46,334 nucleotides of DNA. Origin: Pleurotus djamor (Eukaryota; Basidiomycota; Agaricomycetes; Agaricales; Pleurotaceae). Below are positions 10,231 through 21,569 of the stretch, one piece after another. The number at the start of each line of letters is the position of its first letter. Within the stretch, counting starts at the first letter, position 1. A model generated the notes under the pieces. That model searched no databases and had not been told where the DNA came from. It saw nothing but the letters and a program-made list of their open reading frames with translations. The position numbers and the translations under genes were made by a program. The stretch covers positions 1-46,334 of the forward strand of contig JAPEVF010000350.1 of assembly GCA_029747585.1 (NCBI GenBank), given 5' to 3'.

Positions 10231-11214
10231 ATGTCGCTCGCATCGGCGTCGACCTCGACCTCGAGGACACTCAAAACTATGTTCGACGCCAGCAGGCGAA
10301 TAGACCGTTCGTGGGCGAAGAAGGCATTCTCCACGACTCGGTGTAGAAGTGCGGGTCTACGACCTGCTACACTGAGTTCCTTCATTCCTCACTCCCACTC
10401 TCGGAGGGGGGTGGATATTATGAAGAGACCAGCATTCGGTATGTGCATGATTATCGTATATATAATTGATTAACTGACAATTAATTATCTATATTTTTAT
10501 TCTCATTCCATGAATCGTATATCAACCACAGCTCGCTCCATGTTCATCCAAAGCGAAGCAACCCCCAACTCCGATTCCCTCAAATTCATCCCCGGTGTCC
10601 CCGTAATGGGCGAAACCGGCACCGCAGAGTTCTTGGACGTTCGCTCCGCCCTCAAATCCCCACTTGCCGTCCGTCTAATGGGTATCGAAGGCGTTCAAGC
10701 CGTCTTCTACGGTCCAGATTTTGTTACGGTTACGAAAGACAGCGAAAACCCATGGGCTGTCCTAAAACCTGAAATTTACTCGATCCTCATGGAATTCTTC
10801 TCAAGTGGGAAGGAGGCGCTGTTTCGCAGCAACGAGGAACGCGATTCTGCTGGCCCCCAAGACACCCGTATCCTCGACACCGACTCTGAAGTCGTCGGCA
10901 TGATCAAAGAACTCCTCGAGACCCGTGTTCGTCCAGCGATCATGGAAGACGGTGGGGACATTGAATACCGTGGGTTCGATGAATCCTCCGGTATGGTGCA
11001 AGTACGTTTGAAAGGCAGTTGCCGTGGATGTGACAGCAGCGAGGTGACCTTGAAGAGCGGGATAGAGAGGATGTTGATGCATTATGTGCCGGAGGTAAAG
11101 GGAGTTCAGCAGGTGTTGGATCAAGAAGAGGAGGTTGCGAGGAGTGAGTTTGGCAAGCTGGAGGAGAGGCTGAAGGGGAAGGACAAGGGCATGGAGCAGT
11201 ACATGTCAGTATGA
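10231..11214 (+). CDS. NFU1: NFU1-type mitochondrial iron-sulfur cluster scaffold
   Basis: NFU1 passes [4Fe-4S] clusters to mitochondrial enzymes such as lipoate synthase and respiratory complex subunits. There are two exons, 10231-10438 and 10532-11214, joined by a 93-nt intron; the split codon gives Ala. The first 65 or so residues are rich in Ser and Arg, as expected for a mitochondrial presequence. The N-terminal Nfu domain starts MFIQSEATPNSDSLKF and includes GVQAVFYGPDFVTVTK. The C-terminal NifU-like domain carries the cluster-binding CRGC in a GSCRGCDSS segment. A Glu/Lys-rich tail follows. It is the first of three housekeeping genes between the inverted-repeat arms. It is single-copy here and looks intact. 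Confidence 0.95.
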
Positions 11215-11950
11215 AGCGGACGCCAGTGCTTGGACTTGTTGATACTCGGAAGCGCGGTGGTTCGTTCACGTTAGCAATAATTGCCATCTAAATGGACTAG
11301 ACAAGTGAACAGTTGGATAGCGAATAACTTATATTCCCCGGTCACTACGGTTGGTCAATGGGATGGACTTCGAACGAAGAGCAAATAACATCCCCGAAAA
11401 CCCACATTTTTTGGTTGGTAGACTGTAAGGTCCAAAGTTCGCCCAGACGGCTCAGCTTTGATGAGGCGAAGATTGCCGTCAAAGATAAGATAAGATAAGA
11501 ATATACATCTGTCGTTCGATTCAATGAAGGAATATGTACATCCTTCTTGAAGATGAGATCTGGTGGTCTCAGAGACAGAGTGACCATGGAGCACCGCGGT
11601 AGTGATGAGAGCTTTCGTTGAGCTTCGAAATTGATCTGCGCTCCTACTACTAGGTTGAGTCGCCAACTGCAAAAAAAGTATGTGTAGATGATACACACAT
11701 GATTATTCGTTCAACTCTCTGTCCGATGTATCCCCCGGAACCGAGGTGGATGGGAGGGATGGACACGATCGTGGGTTTCCAGAGGTCGGGTTTCGAGTCG
11801 GGGCGGAGGCAGATCGTCCGGCAATCACACTTATGGGTAGAGATAAAAGCATTTGGGTTGCTCGATAGACACGACACATATACAAAAACACACACCATCT
11901 CGAGCACCAACACCCCATTCTTGTCTTCCTTTCATACATCCTCCACCACC
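11215..11950. other. Intergenic region NFU1 to HEM3
   Basis: No gene is recognised. A short GATAA repeat (GATAAGATAAGATAAG) lies at about 11485-11500. The final 100 bp upstream of HEM3 are rich in CA and CT, as expected of a fungal promoter and 5' UTR. Confidence 0.4.
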
Positions 11951-13079
11951 ATGACCGAGACTACTCCTCGAACATTCACGCTCGCATCGCGGGCCTCCCA
12001 ACTCGCACAGATCCAGACAAACATGGTGCTTTCCTCACTCGAAAAAGCCCTCCCTCCCAGCGTCGCATCCAACCCGAAATTCGCGACATCCTTCATGTCC
12101 ACCACAGGCGATAACAATCAGAGCCAAGCACTCTACCTCCTCGGTGGGAAGGCCCTCTGGACGAAAGAACTGGAGGTTGCGTTGAAGGAGGGCGCGGTGG
12201 ATCTGCTTGTGCATAGTCTGAAGGACGTGCCGACTGTCCTACCTGAGGGATGTGTGTTGGGTGCGATCATGGAGAGAGAGGATCCGGTGGATAGTTTGGT
12301 TGTGAAGAAAGGGTTGGAGTATAAGGAACTGAAAGATTTACCGGATGGGAGTGTGATCGGTACGAGCAGTGTGAGGAGAGTCGCACAGTTGACGAGATTG
12401 TTTCCCAAACTCAAGTTTATGGATGTCGTGAGCCCTACCCTCATCATGCGTTGAGTCAAAGCTTATTCTATTTACAGCGAGGAAATCTGTAGGTTCTATT
12501 GTGTCGATCGATCTACACGCGACTAACGCAACAGGTAGGAACACACGGTTTAGCAAGTTGGATGCAGAGGATGGACCGTACGCTGCTCTGGTCCTCGCTA
12601 AAGCAGGGATCGTACGTATGGGATGGGGAGATCGGATTACCTCAGACATCATACCACCGACACTGTACCACGCAGTGAGCCAGGGAGCTCTCGGTGTCGA
12701 GGTACGCGCCGACGACGAAGAGGCATTGAAATTGTGCGAACTGTTGACGCACTGGGAGACACAGTGGAGGTGTCTGGCTGAACGAGCGTGTCTGAGGGTG
12801 CTTGAGGGCGGATGTAGCGTGCCCGTGGGTGTTTGGACGACGCTGACGGTTGATGCGGACGGTAGCAAGTCGGGGATCCTCAAAATGACAGGCTGTGTGA
12901 CGAGTCTGGATGGAAGTGCGCATGTGGAGGAGACATTGGAGGCACAAGTCGAGTCGAAAGAAGACGCAGAGGGACTAGGAACGACGCTGGCGAAGATGCT
13001 GATGGAAAACGGTGCAAAGAGTATTTTGGAGGATATCAACAAGGACAGACAAGCAAAATCTACAGCTGCTACCGCCTAG
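11951..13079 (+). CDS. HEM3: Hydroxymethylbilane synthase (porphobilinogen deaminase)
   Basis: The enzyme polymerises four porphobilinogen units into hydroxymethylbilane in haem synthesis. Family blocks are clear: [13 protein letters not shown], the FMSTTGD segment, [34 protein letters not shown], and GGCSVPVG, which contains the Cys that attaches the dipyrromethane cofactor. Exons are 11951-12427, 12478-12488 and 12539-13079, giving 342 residues. The middle exon is only 11 nt and encodes RGN plus two bases of Leu. With it, the invariant RGNLNTR motif is restored exactly. Without it, the substrate-binding loop is lost. Both introns are 50 nt. The second acceptor must be the downstream AG of CAGGTAG to keep the frame. 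The gene is otherwise ordinary and single-copy here. Confidence 0.95.
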
Positions 13080-13590
13080 AAATGATAAATTTTCGTGTGT
13101 ATCAACCAAGAATCGCATTACTTTTTTCCTGGAAACGCGNAAAAAAGAGGCGCGACCTAGGAAGACGGTGTTGCTCTGTCTTTCCACGAGCGCCTGCAGA
13201 ATTCCCTGGAATGTTTTTGAGAGGAATGCAAGTGACTCTAAAGCAGAAAGACGACATTGAAGAAAATTGGCGGAGAGGGCCCGTGGTCTTTATATACGCC
13301 CGACGCTGTTTGGCTCTGATTGTCGAAACAGGGGCTTCTCTGCTCGTCGTGGTCAACGATGGCGGCGAAACGGAGGCAATTACACTCAAATGAAGTTTCA
13401 ACAGGACATAGCTGCCAGCATTTCATATGTCTTCGGTGCATTCACCTTTTGATGCAAAAAACATGTCAGATGGATGTTCCACGTCCCCCCGTCACGTGAT
13501 GCTTTTGCCACGTCGTATGTGGTGGTGTCAGCGTCGCCATACAAAAGTTCAATCCAAGTCTCTTTTCCTTTCTTTTCATCGTCCTCCACC
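13080..13590. other. Intergenic region HEM3 to SEC61
   Basis: No gene is seen. The region includes the HEM3 3' end, an A-rich run with an N at 13140, and the SEC61 promoter with pyrimidine-rich sequence just before its ATG. Confidence 0.4.
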
Positions 13591-15202
13591 ATGAGCGGTT
13601 GTAAGTCCTCCTTCGTTACTTTTCATTGCTCGTCGTCGTTGCTAACGTTCCCCTCGACCTCCAGTCCGCTTCCTCAACCTTGTCCGCCCGTTCCTTCCCA
13701 TTCTTCCCGAGGTCTCCTCACCAGAACGAAAAGTCCCCTTCAACCAAAAAATCCTATGGACCGCCGTCACCCTCCTCATTTTCTTGGTATGCTCACAGGT
13801 GCCCTTGTACGGCATCATGTCCTCCGACTCCTCAGACCCTCTCTACTGGATGCGAGTCATCCTGGCCTCAAATAGAGGAACACTTATGGAATTGGGTATT
13901 TCGCCAATTATTACTTCGGGCATGATCATGCAACTACTTGCTGGCGCAAACCTCATCGACGTCGACTTTTCCTTGAAGGAAGATAGGGCCTTGTTCTCCG
14001 GTGCTCAAAAACGTGCGTTTTACTCTGAATTGCATTTTCGTTTTTGCTGACGTGGACTCGGGTGCATAGTTTTCGCTCTCATTATTTCTTTGGGCCAGGC
14101 TACCGTATACGTCTTGACCGGCTTGTACGGTCAACCCAGCGACCTCGGCGCAGGTGTCTGCCTCCTCCTTATCATCCAACTCGTCTCTGCCGCCCTCATC
14201 GTCATCCTCCTCGACGAGCTCCTCCAAAAAGGTTACGGTCTTGGTTCGGGTATCTCGCTCTTCATCGCCACCAACATCTGTGAATCCATCATCTGGAAAG
14301 CCTTCTCTCCCACCACCATTAACACCGGCCGTGGCCCCGAGTTCGAAGGCGCCATCGTCGCGCTCTTCCATTTGTTGTTCACGTGGAATGACAAGGGCCG
14401 TGCTCTTCGCGAAGCTTTCTGGCGCGACCGTCTCCCCAACGTAATGAACCTCCTCGCCACCGTCCTCATCTTCGCAGTTGTCATCTACCTCCAAGGCTTC
14501 CGCATCGAAATCCCCGTCAAATCTAACAAATTCCGTGGCCAACGTGGTTCCTACCCCATCAAATTGTTCTACACCTCCAACATGCCCATCATGCTCGAAT
14601 CCGCACTCACTTCCAACGTGTTCATCGTCTCGCAAATGTTGGCCACCCGTTTCCCTGAGAACCTCTTTGTGAAATTGTTGGGTGTTTGGGAGCCTATGGA
14701 GGATTCGCCTCAACTCGTTGCTACCTCGGGCATTGCGTATTACATGTCCCCACCCCACACGATGAAAGAAGCCATCCTCGACCCCATCCACACCGCCGTC
14801 TACATCATCTTCATTCTCTCCACCTGCGCCCTCTTCTCCAAAACCTGGATTGAGGTATCCGGCTCCGGCCCGCGCGACGTGGCGAAACAACTTAAAGATC
14901 AGCAGATGGTTATGGCCGGTCACCGCGAGGGGTCGATGTACAAGGAGCTCAAGAGGGTTATCCCCACCGCTGCCGCGTTTGGCGGTGCGATTTTGGGCTT
15001 GCTCAGTGTTGCCGCAGATTTGTTGGGTGCTATTGGCAGTGGAACGGGTATCTTGATGGCGGTTACGATTATTTATTCTTGTGAGTCGATTCTTTCCCCC
15101 CTGTGAACAGTGTGAACTAACGAGACATGGTTATCAGACTGGGAAATCGGCATGAGGGAATCGGGTGGACCAGAGATGGCTGCGTTTGGGGATTTGCTGT
15201 AA
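13591..15202 (+). CDS. SEC61: Protein transport protein Sec61 subunit alpha
   Basis: This is the pore subunit of the ER protein-conducting channel. Exons 13591-13600, 13665-14012, 14070-15080 and 15138-15202 give 477 residues, the usual family length. The first exon holds only MSG plus one base. Family blocks include the ILPEV segment, [49 protein letters not shown] and [19 protein letters not shown]. The conserved C-terminus is [10 protein letters not shown]...GDLL. About ten hydrophobic membrane segments are visible. It is the third gene of the single-copy core. All splice junctions keep the frame and no defect is seen. Confidence 0.97.
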
Positions 15203-16699
15203 ACCTCACCCTATTTCTTTGGAGTAATTGCTACGCATTCGTTTGTCGTACCTCTTACCCCAACTATCCAAACCACCTCAATCACGATCACCCACCATCG
15301 CGCTCTACGTGCGTCACCCGTATTTATCATACAACTTGAAAGCGTTCCCCCGCTATCTACGAGGAACGTTGTTTTTAGTCAGTCGTCACAGTCTTGTTTT
15401 GTGCTTTTTGGGCGAATGCAATTGGATGATGACTTGGATAATGCATCAATGGATTCTGGAGCGAATTGATGAAGTGGATGTGAGTCGGATGCATGATGAG
15501 CATATCTTGGGTGAGCTGAGTTGAGCTTGTGGTGTCCGACGTCGTTCAGTACACTTGCGCGCCTATACCTCTCTCCCTCTTCGTTCCAACCATCATCGCA
15601 CTTGGCAGACTAGTCATGCATCAATGTATGATGGGCAATTTGTATCTGCTGTACGACTTCTGTTGTGCCTCTTCCTCCCAGCTCTAAGAACGGCACACGT
15701 ATTAGAACGATTCCGAGGCTCTGAGGCTCTCAGCTGTGGAAATTAGAATGTCATCCGAGTAGACCGTGAATCCGTGTGGAGTAAATGCGCCCTTCACAGG
15801 CATTCAGGAAATGGCGTCGGTTTGTTTGGTATACCAATGGCAAGTATGTCTTCATGTTCAAGTTATTCCTCCCTCGCGTGTTTATAATAACTAATGATAA
15901 CCATGAATTTGTTAGGATCCTTGAATGGCTGCTTTCATCGCGCATTCAATGTGTTGGAGTCTGGACACTCGATATTAGTCTCCAGGAAGGCCCGGTCCCC
16001 GATTTCTTAGAGCCTCCAACGCCCCGTGTTCAACGTACACTACGTACTGGCTATCTGTACTGCCCTGAACGAAGAATTATGGGGATGTCTGACCTCTCTC
16101 GAAGATTCGGACGTGCGTTGTGTTCGAATGTCGCGGGCACTGGTCACCGCGATGCTACATCATGCATCGCCTCCCAGAGCCATCCATCCGGACACTCATT
16201 TAGAACGCATACTTACACCCAACAGTTCCGTGATCCTTGGCCTAGGAAATTGCAACTGGTCTTACGTGTCGATGGAAAATGCAAGTTCAAACGAGATGAT
16301 ATTGGAAAACGGAAACTACAAACAAAGGAATGTGGAGCGCGGGCTACTCAAAGGCAGCCCTGACGCAAACGGAAACAGAATAGAACACAGATAGAATGGA
16401 AAGCATAGATGGTATCCTTCAATCCGGGTATTCTCCAACTCCAACACTATCCAGAGGGATCTCCCCTCCTCCAATGGTGCCTCCTCCGTTGCGGTGCTTT
16501 GTGACGTCTCCGTCGCATGCTCCCTCCGACCCTCCGAGTGGCGCGTCTCCAGGATCCTCCAGCAAGGTTCCGACGGTAGCGCTGGCGAGGGCTGCCAGGA
16601 AACTACACATCATCCCCTGTCGCGCTGGGTCGCCCTTCGACGTACCATTCCTCCTTCCCTCCGCCACTTCCTACATCGTCTCCCCCTGCTTCGCCTACT
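15203..16699. other. Intergenic region from SEC61 to pseudokinase C, including the inner arm boundary
   Basis: No recognisable gene. An open frame of 192 codons at 15785-16363 has no family motif. It runs into the repeat arm, which begins at about 16289, so I do not call it as a gene. From about 16289 to 16699 the sequence is the pseudokinase 3' flank. It matches 9205-9604 with many differences, including the GAATGTGGAGCGCGGGCT core at about 16330. Confidence 0.5.
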
Positions 16700-18177
16700 T
16701 CAAAGGTCAAACCCTGACCCCAACATTTCCTCTTCCTCCTCCGCAGACCCGAAATACCTGGGCACGCGCACCCCCTTCAACGGCGCGTACCGTCCAACCA
16801 GTTCGTGAAGCTCGAGGTCCATGATATCCCGCTCGACAGGCAGAGGTGTTGGGGGTCGAGGCTTCCCATACGTCACCTCCCAGTCGCATTCAATCTCGGA
16901 AATGTCGGCATACAGGAGTGCATCAGAGGCGACCTCTGGTTTGGGGAATTCAATGGGAGTGTGATGATATGTCGCAGCCAATGGCTCGCTGCTGCAATCG
17001 ATGGTTTCCGAGTCCGAGTCCTCGGCGATAGTCTGGGGGAAAGCAATTTCGTTCCAGTCGATGTTGGCGAAATATGGGTGGGATTGGATGTAGGATATGT
17101 CGTCCTTCAGTGGAGACGTGCGTTCCCCGAAGATTCGCTTCAAGAGGTCTCGGAGAGTTGGAGGGACGTGCTCTCCAAGGCGGATCTTCGTGTTCCCTTC
17201 CTGGTCGAACGTCAACGCCTACGCAAATAGCAGTCAACGAACACGCTCTATCTCGCGAAGGAATAGGAAACTCACTCGACTAGTCTGCATCTCGTACATT
17301 GCTCTGCCCAATCCCCGGATGTATTCAACAAAGTCCTTCTTGTTGACTTCTCTCTTGAAGAGGAAGCATCCACCGTCAGCGTCTGGGTTTGCGCGGAAGT
17401 CGACAAAGTCTTCTTCGCACATGAGTGTGGTCTTGAGGACCTGCGATTTGCCCATACCACCGAGGACGGGTAGACCGGTGATGTTCAAAAATACATTCGC
17501 GAGCTTGACGTCGTTGTGCGCGATGCCTTTCTCATGAAGAGTCGCGAGCGCGTGTACCTGAGAGAAAGCATATCAGCCACCGCCGCCGCCGCGCCGACAT
17601 AGGAGATGGATGAACTGACCATATGTGCAGCGTAAAGCTGCGTCCTTCCCGCATTCAGCGGTAACTCTTCCTTCACGTCCTCCAATGAGAACGGGAAATA
17701 CTCCGTCGCCTGATACGCACACGCCCCTTCCTCCCACATCTCCACCATCTGCAAGAAATGCTCATCCCCCTTTACCTCCTCATACACCTGCGCCTCGACC
17801 TTTGCTTTCTGATAATCCTCGGTGTTGCAGGCACTATTGATGGTAGACCGCAAGCTGTAATGTTTGCTGGTGTCGATGTCGCTGACGAGCCAGCGATCGT
17901 GGGTGGTGGAACGCTCGACCATCTGGATGAAGTCGAAGTTGGAGGTGGAGAGGGTAGGAGGGTCGACGAGGGTGGAAGTGGAAGACTTCGGGGAGGGCGT
18001 GTATATGGATTCAGCGTTGACGAGGGTCTTGTCGTCCGAGTCGCGGCGCGACATCATAGGAGGTGTTGGGAAAGCCTTGAGGGACGCGATGAGCACAGCG
18101 AAGACGATCGTGTAGAAGGGGGAACATACCTTGGCGAAGGCCTTCTTGGCAAAGAATTTCTGGACTTTGGCGAACAT
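16700..18177 (-). CDS. AGC-like pseudokinase, copy C (subgroup II)
   Basis: This is the mirror partner of copy B, with the same four-exon structure and an uninterrupted reading frame. It starts MFAKVQKFFAKKAFAK and ends GSGFDL, and this native end shows how to correct copy B. The catalytic loop reads HNDVKLAN, so its Asp and Asn are present. The DFG position is GGMG and the VAIK Lys is replaced (YSLRS). The tail has SHPYFANIDWNEI, typical of the AGC C-lobe end, followed by an acidic C-terminus (GSAEEEEEMLGSG). Divergence from copy B is spread over the whole protein, unlike the near-identity of the outer arm genes. The partner and role are unknown. Confidence 0.83.
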
Positions 18178-19475
18178 GTTGCTGGGGAGCTGGTGGTCCT
18201 TGAGTACAGATGATGGTGGTATTCCGTGAAGAGGGAGGAACGGAAGTGTCGAGTTCTTATGGCGGAGAACATGTCAGCCACTTTCCAAGATGTAACTCCT
18301 ATCCCCAGACCCTCCTCCTATGACGTCTCGCGGGGACAGAGTTGACGTTGACGTTGCTGGCATTTCCGTTTCCGCCCTCCGACATCCGTCAACAGCATGC
18401 CTACTCTCGTACCGAATCCGCCGACATGGCAGCTCAACATACACCAATTCCAATTTCAGTCCGCTCAGATCTACAGCCTTTCAGGAAGGAAAACAGTCAG
18501 TGCAAAAAAGGAAGCAACGTCGTCCATGCCGGGCAAAGTGAGACTGGTGACTGTAAATCGACGACATGTTATCCTTTCATATCCTCAATTAACAGCCCCT
18601 CCGTAGATGCCACTCTATTCACAACATCAAATGCCATCTCGAAGTCCAACATCGGTTGGACGTTGGATGGTGAGACCTGAGGCTTTGAGGGCTTTGCGAT
18701 TTGTAAAGCCCACTTTGCAGGTCGCAGTATGGCATTCGGGACGATGTAATGCGTAATGTGTTACCCGCCATCCTCAACTTGTCTCTGCCATTGAAGTTTC
18801 TGGTATTTGTTTCCGTTTCCCTACACCCATCATACCTTCCCCAGTTTTTCTTCCTTGAATCAAAGGACCGGGCACAGTCCAGGAATTAGCTGTTGAGTTA
18901 TAATGCAATGACCATTGGACAGAAAATCTTATCTAATAATTAATGATAAAAACGAAACAATAATAAAAATGAAAGGGACAGAATATTCAAGGCTTAGCGC
19001 AGTTTCGCAGATTGAGGTCCAGCCTGAAAAGGGACTCGTACGTTGCATACCGTGTCTCATGGCTAACAGCACCCCCTTTCAGACCAAGTCATCCTTGCCG
19101 AGCCCCGCCCATTACCCTAGTCTTTGACTCCATTTTCCACAGGCGTGGAAGACTGCATTATCTTGGTGGTCCGCCAGTGATCTGGAACTCCCTGCGGTGT
19201 AAAGTTGGTCGGTTCCTCATAATGAGACCATGACTCGGTGTTGCAACTTTGTCAGTCAAGTCAGACTCAGAGAACATTTTTGTGTCAACCCGAGTGGCAC
19301 TCTACACGCATGACGTCAGCTGCTTCTAGGAAGTAAATAAGGTTATCGAAAATACGGCGCAGAACCACAATCACAATTTCATTTATCAATATTGTATACG
19401 ACACTTCCAGGGCACATCTCAAAACATCAAAGGGAAAACATGAGGAACAGGAAACACATCTAAGTTATGGTAAGA
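18178..19475. other. Intergenic region, pseudokinase C to SRAP (arm 2)
   Basis: Counterpart of 6537-7728 with many substitutions. It has extra sequence: about 30 bp near 18475 and an A/T-rich insertion at about 18930-18985. It carries the conserved pseudokinase element at 18271-18305. No gene is supported. Confidence 0.5.
18271..18305 (-). promoter_or_regulatory. Conserved pseudokinase upstream element, copy C
   Basis: On the minus strand it reads GGATAGGAGTTACATCTTGG then AAAGTGGCTGACAT, about 95 bp before the ATG of copy C, identical in core to the element of copy B. Confidence 0.45.
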
Positions 19476-20937
19476 TCACTGTGGCGCTTTGAAGAACTCT
19501 GTTATCTTCTTAGAGCCGTGGCCCTTTGGAAGCTTTGCCTTTCTGGGGGTCTAATAGAGTATCAGCCAAGACTTCGGGCTCGAATATAGTGAACTCGCCT
19601 TCTTAGGCTTAGGTAGTCGTTTCGGCTTCGACTGAACGGGCTGTAGGGCGCGTGGTTAGGGAATTAAGAAGGCTTTAAAGCACATATGAATGCAAAACTC
19701 ACGTTGTTTGATGATGCCGACTGGGCATCTGCCTTCTCATCCTTGCGTTGGCTAGCATCTTGGGATGACCCAACAACGAATTCGGCAGGCTCCTCCTCCG
19801 GCTTGATGTCGTCATCGTCATCGCCGATGGTGATGACAGCTGGAGGCTGCGAGGGAGGAACAGCTCGGAGCGAAAGCCTGTTGGAATCCCACCTCTGTGT
19901 CTGGGAAGCTATTGCGGTCACTTCCTCCTGATTTTTCAGCGCGAACGCTATCCCATCCTTGCGATTTTCGACAGGCAGAATAAAGGTGCGAGACTCCTTC
20001 TTCACATTCCCTTTAGAGACCCGATAACTTGAAGACAATAAACGATAAACAAACGGCGAGTAACGCAGATGAAATTAGACATACCATTGTAAAGGGAGGT
20101 TCAGTCTATGATATCGTCGTATGATGGAAGCGAGACTTGAGTAAGGTCTCCAACACTTTGACACTCCGAGCCAAGTGTCCACATCTCGCTGTGTGGACAG
20201 GACGACCGGCTGGATATCTTGCAGCCAGGTAAAGGCTTTGTTGGCTTCTGTAGTCACAACGGCAAAGGTCCAAAGATTAGGCGAATCTGACGGCGAAGAC
20301 ATTGAATCCGGAGGTATATGACTCAGATTAGGGAAAGTGCCGCACCTTCCACAGCGGTAACATTATAGAGTCCCGCTAACAGGATGAGTTCATCACTCTG
20401 ATGCTTCACGAAGTATGGGATCTTGGTGTTCTCTCTGTTAAGCCACACATAATACCTATCCGTGGATAAGAATCGTTTGAATGAAAGTTTCACAAGTACA
20501 TTGCACTTACCCATGACACAGAATCACACATCGTTGTGTCTGCTTGATACGCGGCCACCCACGTCCTATCAACAACCTCTTGGCATTGACATTCATAACA
20601 GGCGACCTCGGGGCCTTCATCTTCTCTTTATTTTCTTCGGTGTTGTCTTCTAAAACGAGACCCCATCGCATGGTGCGCATGGAGTGGCCGGACTCGGAAT
20701 GGCCTTCGGAAGCATTCTTGTGGGTTTGTGTGACGACTGGAGCAAAATTGTTGGGGGCGATGTTATACTTGGGCGTAAAGACATTCTGATTGATCCATTC
20801 TGGAGTCACTGGCAAATGGACGTGCGTGGGCCCTCGTCGAACTTGTTCGTGCTGTCACCACGCGTGCATGTCATTTTAAAGGGGAGAGGAAGAAATCTGA
20901 GGCTCACTGAGAGATGCAGCGCAAATCGCGTACACAT
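19476..20937 (-). CDS. SRAP-domain (HMCES-like) protein with altered active site, arm 2
   Basis: Mirror copy of the gene at 5075-6536, with the same length (1462 bp), seven exons and 374 residues. Only a few residues differ: PNNFAP for PTNFAP, YFVKH for YFGKH, and MRW for MQW. It shares the Glu-to-Val change in GYYVW and the His-to-Gln change in WLQDIQP, so these arose before arm duplication or were spread by conversion. Cys2 and the Asn of NAKR remain. The VITIGDDDDD and KKITEFF tail motifs and the GC donor of the last intron are also kept. The conserved frame in both arms suggests the protein is still under selection or the duplication is recent. Confidence 0.88.
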
Positions 20938-21569
20938 GATAGGTCGTATTGGTGGCTGTCAGAGCTCTAGCGCGGTTGAGCTATATATACGCAAAGTACT
21001 TACTGCTCACGATCAACTCATCAAGACGCGGGTATGATTGAGAATGGTTGAGAATGACTCAAACAAAACGAAACATTCGCAAACATTCCCTCTTGGGCAT
21101 TGATGCGGTTCGTGAGAGGATTTGCACGGTTAGAATTTAGCGAGCCGAATTGATCATTGATCAAACTCTCCATCGTCAAGAATAGTAATGTTTTCTGGCT
21201 CTGGGACCTGGATCTGCGGAACCGCCATGCTTGTCCCACTGTTTAGGAATCTGGCCCACTTGGGCCTGGTTTCCAGGAGGCTTGAAGCTTGAACGAATCA
21301 AGATGCCCAACGATTATCGAGTTTGGGGCAAGACCTTCAAGCTTCGGCTTCGCGGAAAGAAAACTTGGTAAGGCATGCCGGATGTGGGAAGACGGAAACA
21401 GGTGTCGGAGATCGACGATCGACGGAAGGAGGTTCTAAGGGATAGGAGTTACATCCTGGAAGGTGGCTGACAGGTTTTCTATGTATATGAAGCCGACCAT
21501 CCCGTTCGTACCCCTTCATCCGTTACCACCATCAGCTCTGTACTCAAGAACCATCAGCTCCCCAGCAAC
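20938..21569. promoter_or_regulatory. Divergent promoter region between SRAP (arm 2) and pseudokinase D
   Basis: Mirror of 4450-5074, with a few small indels. It carries a TATA-like run at 20982-20989, the 15-bp palindrome at 21150-21164 and the conserved pseudokinase element at 21440-21473. No gene is seen. Confidence 0.5.
21440..21473 (+). promoter_or_regulatory. Conserved pseudokinase upstream element, copy D
   Basis: GGATAGGAGTTACATCCTGG then AAGGTGGCTGACAG, identical to the copy A element, about 97 bp before the ATG of pseudokinase D. Confidence 0.45.

Noticed and set aside
15785..16363. 192-codon open frame after SEC61
   Set aside because: No motif, no plausible partner exons, and it runs across the repeat-arm boundary.
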